Below, one piece after another: positions 55,096 to 64,000 of a DNA stretch of 64,000 nucleotides. The DNA is taken from NCBI GenBank assembly GCA_963693305.1, contig OY855903.1:36364751-36428750 (forward strand). The letters are read 5' to 3'. The stretch comes from Meandrina meandrites. Lineage: Eukaryota; Cnidaria; Anthozoa; Scleractinia; Meandrinidae. Both the position numbers and the translations under genes were made by a program. Every line of letters starts with the position of its first letter. Position 1 is the first letter of the stretch. Below the pieces are notes generated by a model. That model was not told where the DNA came from, did not search any database, and saw only the letters and a program-made list of their open reading frames with translations.

Positions 55096-56703
55096 CTTAG
55101 ATAAACTCATGTTTCCATTTTCAGTTTACAAATAACATTTAACCCATAACAAATATAGGCTGCAATTCTTGACAGTTGTAACAAAACTGTTCTCACATGT
55201 AGAAATGACAATGAAGTGGTTGTTATTCTTACTTTATGGCCAAGTTTTTGGAAACATAATGTACTTCTGCTCTTATCACGGGGATGCAATTTTCATGAAA
55301 GCCATAATATATAGATTTAGGCAGGCCTAAAAGCGGAGCTCCCATTTATTTTTTTTTTCCCAATTTAATTACAGTGTTAACAAATAAGTAGCCACACTAT
55401 TTCTAAGCTTCTACAGTGGCCCATAAGAGTTCAAAATAAATTAATTTTTACATGTAATCGCTCATGGTTAAACTTTATATCTTACATGTAAAAACTTCTC
55501 ATGGTTTTGTTGACGAAGGTGATGTCAATATATTTCGAGGTTAATCCTTCTAAATTTTTGCCAATGACAGGTTCTAAAATTGAAATTGACGAGTGCACTT
55601 TATTGGGTTCCTCACGTAGGCGCAACAAATCTTAGTAAAACTTTATACAACGTTTACTGTACACTATGTTAATAAACCTTTATGACTTATTCAATGTAAA
55701 AAGGACCTTGGTCTTGCTTTGATTTACTGCAAAACAGTTAGGGCATAAAAAAAATAATTCAAGGCAAAAACAAAAATACAGCAAAACAAACTAAGTAAAC
55801 TCGCTGCTAAACACAGTAAACAAAATGAACTCTCGCTACGGCAAGCAAAACTCTGCAAATTGATGGTGCCGGTTTTGTATAAAGTCGTTTTAAAGCATAT
55901 TTTCTGTAAGAATTGTGGCAGTTTGTGATTTGGAAAGTGGTGCACGCTAACATAGAATAAGCTTACAATGTTGTTTTGACTGTTTTGAACCGTGTTCTTT
56001 TCGTTGCAGTTTGGTTGCATGATTAACTAATTCTGTTTTACCGTACGCCTTGCTAAAAACAAGAACCCTTACAGAATTTTATGCAGAGAACTGATTCAAT
56101 TTCTTCATTTCTGGTAAGCAAATATGCGGAAGGTTAAGTCTTAACTTGCTCAGCCAAGCACAGGTAACTCGCAACGAAATCGGCGAAATATTGGTTTACG
56201 ATTTCAACACACTCGCTGATAAGAGAAACAAAACAAATGCAAGCGAGTATAAAAAAAAGAGCGGTTGGATAATAGATCGCTTAAATATATATTGGTGTGC
56301 AGTATCGCTGAGTAGTTTTACTCGGTTTTGTTTCGCAGGATTTTTCTGTACGTGTAGTTTGTAATTTATGAAGCGAAATCGTGATTTTGATCCGTGAAAC
56401 TTAATAATTTGATAAGCTTATTGTTATCAAAATCCAATCATGGTCAATTATGAACATCACAGTTAACTCCACTAACTAAAGCACAAAACAATTAACCTAA
56501 ACGAAATATTTAATAAACAATGTCAGTATGAAATGTACAAACATGAACAGGTTTGTGAGCAGCATTAATTGAATTATACGGCACGGGAAGATCTGAAAAC
56601 CGACACTACTTCAAATTCGTTCATAAATGAAGTGTAGTATAAACAGATTCTCACAATAAAATCAAACTTATGTTTACTGCATAAATACATTTACGTTTGT
56701 TAC
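55096..56703. other. No gene resolved
   Basis: AT-rich. The minus-strand frame at 56020-55724 has a Cys/Leu-rich tail but no conserved motif. Confidence 0.35.
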
Positions 56704-56897
56704 CTCAAGTTTGGGGAAGGCTTGTAAATTCTGCAGGGCAAAAATTTCAAACCAGCACAATATATATCAGAAACGAAAACGCCACTCGTTGTACGGCTTA
56801 CTCCAACACCAGCGGCATATACGTGTTTAAAATTATCAGCGAAGATTGATCTCTCCTTTCCTTTCGGTGTAGCTGTTAACAGTCTTTTATCCATCAC
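56704..56897 (-). CDS. Possible first exon, unknown protein
   Basis: ATGATGG start at 56897 and an open frame of 64 codons (DKRLLTATPKGKERSIFADN; VYAAGVGVSRTTSGVFVSDI), then donor GAG/GTAACA at 56704. Composition is protein-like and the donor is good, but no second exon was found downstream (lower coordinates) and I do not recognise the family. Confidence 0.3.
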
Positions 56898-57418
56898 CTA
56901 GTGAACTTCACCGGCTCTGAGCTCACTTTTATCTTAGCTCAATGTCAGCTCAATTAATTTTTCAGCCTTGGTTAGCCGCAGTGCTTCAACTCTCGGTGTT
57001 GTCCGATGTATATCATGTTCAAGTCGGCAATTATTTCGGATCTTCCCGTTAAGAGGTTGCTCTAAATCATTTGGCATGAGTTTTCATGATGTAGATGAGT
57101 AAAGAGAGCGAGAAATATTCACGAAGAACTATGTTTTCCAGCATGCTTTGATCTTTCTTCGCGTCTTTCATTCAGGTTAAAAAGTGAACAACGTACGAAC
57201 TATTTGCCGCCTTTTCATACAACCGCTTCGTTTAAGTTGAAATGAAATGTCCAGATCATGAGAAAACATGAGAAAAAAAAAACACCGAAGTAATAAAGTG
57301 TTCTTACAAGTTTCTATGACATTTAAATTAACTCTCAACAAACCAAAAAATGTTTTTGTGTTACTTTTTGCGTAAGAAGGACTCCAAATCAAGGTCAAAG
57401 ATAAACTCGTCCCAGGCC
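56898..57418. other. No gene resolved
   Basis: Mixed AT-rich sequence upstream of the possible exon on the minus strand; it could hold its promoter. Confidence 0.3.
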
Positions 57419-57423
57419 TAATC

Positions 57424-57465
57424 CGTGCGTACGTACGTACGTACGTACGGACGTACGTACGGACG
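57424..57465. repeat. (ACGT)n microsatellite
   Basis: About ten CGTA/ACGT units with two G substitutions; self-complementary along its length. Confidence 0.9.
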
Positions 57466-57519
57466 CGGGCGACCACCAAATTTTCTTGGCTTGATGGATT
57501 TCCCATTTTCTATGGGTAT

Positions 57520-57561
57520 GGAGCTCCGCCCGCGGGCGCCTTCGGCGCCCGCGGGAGCTCC
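57520..57561. repeat. GC-rich hairpin
   Basis: GGAGCTCC...CGCGGGCGCC, loop TTC, then the complement. The stem is 18 bp with a 3-nt bulge, in an otherwise AT-rich region. Confidence 0.85.
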
Positions 57562-57748
57562 GCTATTAAACACTGATGGCCTCACAATGTAAACACAAAA
57601 CTATGTGGTTTGCACAGAAGTCCATAACTATTCAATTAACTATTCAATTTTCTTTCATGGGTAAAAAAAATCACCCCATGGCAACCTTGCTCTGTGGTGG
57701 TGTAGTTTGTAAAAGTAGACTAGTTTTGTTATTGATCACACTCACATA

Positions 57749-58042
57749 CTAGGCAAAGTAAGTAAAAATGTCTGGGGGACCCAGTTGAAAGAATTCTGAA
57801 GTTTGGTTTCCATAGAAACAAGTTAAGGCATTCTTTAAAATTGCACACACAATGTACATCTTTCCAATGCTGCTTAAACCAAGTTTCAAATTCTTTTTGA
57901 AATCTAAAAAGTTAAAATAATTCACAATATCTGCGAACAACCACTCCACAGATATTCTCACAGAACTCATGGCAGAATTATATTGTTCCATTTGTGGGGT
58001 CAGCATTGCATTCCTGAAAGGACTCTGGAGGTGAACTAGCAC
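57749..58042 (-). pseudogene. Third DDE_Tnp_4/Harbinger-type transposase remnant
   Basis: One open frame reads LQSPFRNAMLTPQMEQYNSA, RISVEWLFADIVNYFNFLDF, GKMYIVCAILKNALTC and a stop after PPDIFTYFA. The (F/Y)N-x-AMS-x-VRI-x-VEW block and the conserved C-terminal helices are those of a HARBI1-like DDE endonuclease of a different subfamily from the two at 46.9-49.2 kb. The upstream part (catalytic Asp blocks) is cut by a small palindrome at about 58050-58100. Confidence 0.7.
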
Positions 58043-58189
58043 ATACTAATTTACATATATGATTTTGTAAATCGCATATGTAAATTAGCGTGTCGAAAGT
58101 AAAATGCAAATTAGGTTTTTCTGATTTAAGATGAAAATTAGAGGTCATGTTATTTTTTTGCCATTTGATCCTATAAATCTTATTAATCA

Positions 58190-58385
58190 AATGCAACCAA
58201 TAAGCCCTTATTTTTTGAGTTATTACATTAATGGTCACAAAGTTATTACATTAGTGGTTAGTTTTTCCTTACATTAGTGGTTGATATTTATTACATTTGT
58301 GGTTAGTATTACATTAGTGGTTGATATTTATTGCATTAGTTGTTAGTATTACATTAATGGTCGATTATTACATTAGTGGGTGATA
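58190..58385. repeat. TTACATTAGTGGTTA tandem repeat
   Basis: About nine degenerate units built on ATTACATTAGTGGTTGATAT, 17-30 bp long. Confidence 0.8.
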
Positions 58386-58393
58386 CATAGAGG

Positions 58394-58536
58394 ATAATAC
58401 ATGGTTTTGCGGAGATATGAAATTTATCTTCGAGTGTTCAAATCGATAGCTCACGAGTGAGCGCAGCGAACGAGTGAGATATCGGATTTGAACACGAGAA
58501 GATAAATTTCATATCTCCAAGAAACCATGTATTATT
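58394..58536. mobile_element. Palindromic mini-element with AATACATGG ends
   Basis: ATAATACATGGTTT...GAGATATGAAATTTATCTTC on the left pairs with GAAGATAAATTTCATATCTC...AAACCATGTATTAT on the right. The centre is CACGAGTGAGCGCAGCGAAC. A nearly complete 143-bp foldback. Confidence 0.8.
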
Positions 58537-58573
58537 CTTTTTATTATATAAACCTACTAATTACGATGTTTGT

Positions 58574-58700
58574 GACGATTTTCCGAAGATTTCCGACCAT
58601 TTCCGAAAATTTTCAAAATGTTGTCCGAAGGTTGTACGAATGTTTCCGAACATTTTCCGAGCATTTCCGAAGTTTTCCGAAGATTGCCGAGGAAGATCCG
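58574..58700. repeat. TTTCCGAA motif cluster
   Basis: About ten copies of TTTCCGA(A) in one direction within 130 bp, beside the palindromic element. An array of binding sites or a degenerate microsatellite. Confidence 0.65.
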
Positions 58701-58880
58701 AAGATGTTTCGACTTAATATCGATTTACCTTGGCTCATTCAGCATTGGAACATGGCAAACTCTGCAAGCTGATTGGTCGAAAATGATATCACACATGTGT
58801 GGATATCATTTTTATCCACACATGTGGGATACCATTTTTCTCGATTTGCTACCACTCGCTATACCACTGCAGTTTATATA

Positions 58881-60092
58881 ATAAACACCTGTATATTAGA
58901 AAGCAAGACAACATATTTATTTGCATTGCTTTTTTGGTTATGCGCATTTCTCTTCCACTAACTACTTTCATTCAGCAAGTGAAGTGGAATCAAATTTTAG
59001 TTGCTTTAAGAGCAAACTCGTCCATACAATCTGCCACTTATAAAAATGGTCTACCTCAAGAGGTTTAGTGATTGGTAGGTTTATGTCAATTTTATCTCAA
59101 GAAATAATCTTTATCTTTAACAATATTTTGAACAATGCCCAGGATTTTAATATAAAATTTCATGAGCTTTTAGCTTGAATTTGTAGGCTTTTTCTTTGTC
59201 AAAGGCTCTTTCCCGGCGTTCACTTTCTGCGATTTGTTTGTGTACTGCTACACTAATTAATGGGAATCTACCAAGACTAAGAACCTGTTGCCATCATGTA
59301 AACATAATCTTCCTGAATTGAAATTTCACTTTCTTGCTTGAGAAAGCTTGCAATTCTAAACTGATTTTAAAAAGATTTTTAACACACCCAATGCTTTCAA
59401 TTACAAAATAATCATGAATGTGTTTTGTTCCGACAATTCCCATCCAAATGAGCCAGACACTGAACAGCTCTCTTTTTTAGGTGTTTGTTCAAGCGTGAAA
59501 TATTTAAAATTACTTTGTCTAGACTAACCCTCACATGTCTTCACTCACAAGCATTAGAAATCTATTCTGTCTAGCAATGTGAATACAAAACTAACTTTAA
59601 CTGAAATCAGAATGAGTGAATCGAAAAGGCTAAATAACTGCATGGCACTAAACAAGTTTTTCTGAAAAATAAAACTTGATTGATTACAGGTGCAGGTCAC
59701 ACTTCAACAAACGCATAAAAAAGAGTTAGTCAATCACGGTGAACAAGAATTCACCATTCCAACATTTTGGCAGCATGATTTAAATCCAAATCTTTTTTCT
59801 ACTCTACCTACTCATTTTAAAATGATTTCAAAAAGCTTTAAAAATGCTTTTTTGCTGCTTTATTGTGGGATATACATGTACATTATAGCCATGTTGATTT
59901 CAGTTGGCCCATCAAAGCATGTCATTTTCTATTTCTTTGGTGCAAAGTTGCCAGCAAGTGTGGTCAAAGTGCCAGCAATGCCCAAGAAAATCTACACTGG
60001 ACACAGTACAATACAGCCAGTAAATTAAAGTTAAATTTAGCTATTTATTTTGACATCTTATAAGTGAACAGAGAGTTAAATTCATATTAACA
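58881..60092. other. No gene resolved, probable Helitron 5' region
   Basis: AT-rich. The Helitron 5' terminus (expected to start with TC after an A) must lie here or nearer the first coding frame, but I could not fix it. The frame 59690-60028 is not protein-like. Confidence 0.3.
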
Positions 60093-63000
60093 ATGCTCTA
60101 TTCACCAGGTGAAGATTTTGAACGGAACAATGTTGTACTAGGAGACTGTGTGAGTTGTCAACTGGGCATGAGAGACTTATTAATGGAAACACAACAACCT
60201 GGGCCAGAAGTTCACAACAATGGCATCTTAGAAGATAGTTGTCTTGTTGGCAGGGCAAGGGCAGTAGGAGTGGTCTACGAGTTTGCAAAGCCTGGTGTGG
60301 ATGAAACAGAGGATGACAGAAGAAAAAGACAGCGGCGAAATCAAAGAAGAGTCACAGCTGAAGAGAGAAGGCTACGTGAAGTTGTTGGAGATCTACCACC
60401 TCCTCCACCAGCAGGGTCAAGTCAGATAGAGGATAATGCATACTCTGCCATACGTGCATTTGAGGTGGAGCAGATGACATACCAGTTCGGTTGTTGTGAA
60501 GTTTGCAACGAAAGACGATTGGAATGGAAAGGCACAGGGAATGTTGCACTTGCTGCAGGAAAGATAAGAAGGTACCAAAAGTTTGGTCAGATGAGAACAA
60601 CATGGACCCAATGTCTGTTCCTCAAGAATTGTCTGGAATGTCAGATGCAGAGCAGATGCTGATAGCAAGACTTGCACCCACTGTTCATGTGCATATGTTG
60701 AAGCATGGTGGTATTGCTTCCAAGGGACATTGTATTGCATTTCCTCAGGCTGTGCAAGAGCCAGCAACAATACTCCCCCGCTTACCAGTGGAAGTGGACA
60801 TCATACGTGTGAGGAGACAAGGAAGAGATGATACCCATAAGGATTTCCGAGTTAGAAGACACCATGTTGAAGGAGGTCTCTGTTGGCTGAAGGACAATAA
60901 TCCTGCCTATGGTAACATTGAGATTGATAATGCCCGCCTAGAGAATTTACCAGAAGATGGCGAGTTGCCCAGTTTAAGAACTGTTGAGTTTTTTGAAACA
61001 GAACGTGTGGATGACCAGGGTCCTGCTCCGCAGCAGTTGGATGCTGGTGAAACAGATGATGATGTCTTGACAGTTTCTGGAATTGTTCTTCCTGAACCAG
61101 GAATGAATGTACAGGCGCATGTTGAAGCAGCCATAAATGAAGTTGTGTCTGCACCTCGGGAGGAAGTTGAAACAGAAAATGCACAAGTACGTGTGGAACA
61201 ACCAGTGATTCCTTGGCCTACGACGGATGCAACACCAGCGTCTGAGTTCACCACTCCATATTTTTTCACGATGGCGTTTCCTTGCTTGTTTCCTTATGGA
61301 AAGGGTGATTATCACATAAACCGTCCAGTAACATGTCATCCACTGCATGAATGGGCAGAGCACTTGCTTTGGTATAAAGATGGAAGGTTTGCTAGGCATA
61401 AAGTATGGAAATTTGTTGTTCACAACATGATCATGAGGAAGTGTGCCCTGGAGCAGAGCAGGTTCTTTGTTGATCAGCAACTTGGTGACCCACAAATAAC
61501 TGTTACAGACCTGCAAGAGCGACTAGCAAGAGGGGATACTTCATTCACCAACAAGCTGTTGTATTTTGGTGCAACTCTGCGTGGTACAGCTCAATACTGG
61601 CATCAAAGACGCAGAGAGCTTTGTGCCTTGGTGGAGTTCATGGTCAATGAGAAACGTGGATTGCCTTCATTTTTCATGACTGGAAGTTGTGGAGAGATTT
61701 ACTTTCCCCCACTAAGGAGGCTATTGGAACAGTACATCTTGCAGACGACGGGGCAAGAAGTCAACCTTGCTGAAGATAGCAATGCCCGCTTCAAGGCAGT
61801 TCAAGAGAACACTCATGTGGTAGTGAATTACTTTGACCTACGTACGCAGTCATACCATGAAAAGGTACTCAAGCCCGTGTTTGGTGTGTGCGATTATTGG
61901 TATCGTTACGAATTTGCCAAGTCTCAAGGTCAAATTCATTGGCACCAACTCAGCTGGAGAGAAGACAGGCAGCCACACCAGCTGTTGGACGAGGCTTGTG
62001 AGGATGGTTGTGAAGATGATTAGTATGCAGCTAGACTCAGTCAGTGGGGTGAAGAAACTTTGCCATGACATCAATGCACCCAGCTGTCAGTGATGAAGAA
62101 GGACAGCCTAGGAAAGACCTTTGGCCGCCACCTGAGGGTACAGCTGACCCAATATCAGATGATAGAGATCCCCTAGTGAAGATGCTCATGGACATTGCTG
62201 TTACTCAAGATGCAATACTGGAAGATCATTTGCTTTTAGTGAACCGGGTTGGCCTGCACAGTTGCTCTGATTACTGCTTAAGGACCTCTCGCCATCCTCA
62301 TTAAGGATTGCAGCCAAGAGAACGTGTATGTCGGATGGAGTTTGGAAGTGAGTTTCGTCCAGGGAAGAAAGTTCGTATTGGCCCAGAAATTGTGGAAGAT
62401 CATAATGGAGCACCACGTCTTGAGATGGCATGTGACCATCCACATATGGTTCAGCATTATCGGTATCAGATGTAGTCTTGGAGAGCAAATGGCGATATTA
62501 GCTTGATTCTCTCCAACTCTCCTCCAGACAATCCAAGCACTGATGATATTATTGCGATAGTTGACTATGTGTGCGGTTATGCCTGCAAAGATAGTGAACC
62601 TACTGGTGCAACTGCTGATTTCTTTAAGGACATGGTCAATAACGTTGATACAACTGATGCGGACCAAATCAGTGGAAAGTCAATGTGTGCTAAGATGCTG
62701 ATCAAGACCATTGGAAGATGTGATATCAGTGGACCCGAGGCATCATTCGAGCTAAGTGGACTAGCACTTTGGCGATGTAGCCGCCCGTTTACATACTTGT
62801 CAATGTCAGGGTCAAGGCGACTTGAGCGGGATGGCAACACTGCAACTCGCAGCACTCCTTTGGATAAATACCTAGCACGACCACAGGACAAGCAGTGCTC
62901 TTGGTACCAGTTTGCTTGTGCAGATGGGAAAGTTCCGGAGGTTAGTGGTGGTGCTACACATGCGACATGGCCATTGAATGAGGATTATTGTAGGACAATG

Positions 63001-64000
63001 CTTTTGTTGCACTGGCCAAACTGGTTTGACATCCAGGAAGTAAAGGGAGATGCCGACTCATGGATTGGCAGGTTTAAGGATTTTGTGTTGACTAATGACT
63101 GCCCAAAATTTGTGAAGGCCCAAGTTGCCAAGGCACAGCGTTATGCAGAACATCCACAAGAACCAATATTTGAAGAAGACGAGGATGATGATGTTGTTCA
63201 AGCAGAAGAACAACCAGACTGGGTGGATGTGTATGCAGTTCCCTGCATGATTCTTCCTGAGAGAAAGGACCCCAAAAAGTGGCTACAAGAAACCATCAAA
63301 GAAAATGAAGAACAAGGAACAGAGACTGGAGAGCTTGAATTGCCAGAGGTGTCTTTGTTGTCCCTAAATGAGAATCAGAGAGCTATTGTGAGTCTGGTGT
63401 TGCGCACCCTCTACAACTATGTTGAAGACCGGCAAGATTACCATCCTCTGCGACTTGTTGTTTCTGGCACTGCTGGAACGGGAAAGTCCTACGTTATTAA
63501 GTGCCTTCAGAGGTTAGTGCGGCAGTTGTTCGGAGCCAATGATGCAATACAGGTGATAACCCCCACAGGAAAAGCTGCATATCTCGTTAATGGAAGAACT
63601 GCCCACAGCTTTTTTGGAATTCCAACTGGTGGAAGGTCTTGCAATGAGTTAACTGTACCTTCAGGTCTCGTGCTTGAGAAAATTCAGCAAAAGTGCAAAA
63701 ACCTGAAAGTTCTGATTGGCGATGAGCGGTCAATGTTTGGACGCACAACAATGGGATGGATGGAACAGCATGCATGTTACGCAGTAAACAGGGGAGCCAG
63801 TGCGGACAAGCTGTGGGGAGGTATTCCTGTAGTAATGTTCATGGGAGACGATGTGCAGCTACCTCCTGTATGTGACACTCCTGCGTACATTCCAGAGTGT
63901 CGCAGTGTGCCATCCAACCATGGTCGCTTGGTATGGACAAATTTGGATACTGCTGTAGAGCTGACTGAGAATGTGCGGCAAAGCAAATCCGAACAACAGC
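60093..64000 (+). pseudogene. Helitron Rep-helicase, degenerate, cut by the right window edge
   Basis: N-terminal part (60093 to about 60545) with a Cys-rich module (FGCCEVCNERRL). A frame shift leads to a long frame (to 62023) with the second Cys pair (CTCCRKDKKVPK), the MLIARLAPTVHVHMLKHGG helitron-like segment, LYFGATLRGTAQYW, and the HUH motif as IHWHQLSW (CAT TGG CAC at 61937-61945). TAG 62021-62023 and a shift near 62055 follow. Frame 1 then runs to the edge with TAA 62302 and TAG 62473, carrying the Rep tyrosines (DYVCGYACK), the Pif1-type Walker A (GTAGTGKS, 63466-63489), VITPTGKAAYLVNGRTAHSF, Walker B-like IGDERSMF and MGDDVQLPPV. These domains drive rolling-circle transposition. Three stops and two shifts mark this copy as inactive. 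The helicase C-terminus and the 3' hairpin lie beyond the window. Confidence 0.9.

Overview
This window reads as a eukaryotic nuclear locus, most likely from an anthozoan cnidarian (stony coral or sea anemone). It has intron-bearing transposon genes, KDZ/CxC-type, PIF/Harbinger, BEL/Pao, L1-clade and Helitron sequences, two tRNA-derived SINE-like elements and many short inverted-repeat elements. I recognise no single-copy host housekeeping gene. The taxon call is an inference from the kinds of elements present.

The main result is a set of nested insertions that can be read base by base. (1) A Myb/SANT-like gene of PIF/Harbinger type starts at 3319, and its second exon lies at 43405. (2) Its first intron holds a complete BEL/Pao LTR retrotransposon on the minus strand, with LTRs 3394-3555 and 43158-43320 and a 5-bp duplication CTATT. 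(3) The BEL pol gene is split by a 33,610-bp insert (6789-40398). The insert has related inverted ends and a perfect 8-bp duplication, ACACTGCA. Beside its left end lies a multi-exon CxC5/KDZ-like transposase gene (6914-14002, +). It also holds a second multi-exon gene on the minus strand (16972-24562) that encodes a P-loop NTPase. At its right end is a 1.66-kb array of a 20-bp repeat whose core word also occurs in the inverted ends. (4) The giant insert has itself collected a full-length L1-clade LINE (32332-38106, 13-bp duplication), several elements with 9-bp duplications, a three-copy family with 6-bp duplications, TTAA and TAA elements, and a SINE.

Left flank (1-3318): a partial exon with a GDS motif, a broken RecQ-type helicase fragment, and a possible zinc-binding exon. 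Right flank (43321-60000): the rest of the Myb gene with a 400-bp tandem duplication of its 3' end, long foldback elements, remnants of at least three Harbinger-type transposases, a SINE, a 1.57-kb element with repeated termini and a 10-bp duplication, and several tandem repeats and palindromes. From about 60.1 kb to the right edge runs a degenerate Helitron with Rep and Pif1-like helicase domains; it continues beyond the window.

Most coding remnants carry stops or frameshifts. The L1 ORFs and most KDZ transposase exons keep open frames. All coordinates and splice joins were worked out by eye from the sequence; no database search was run.
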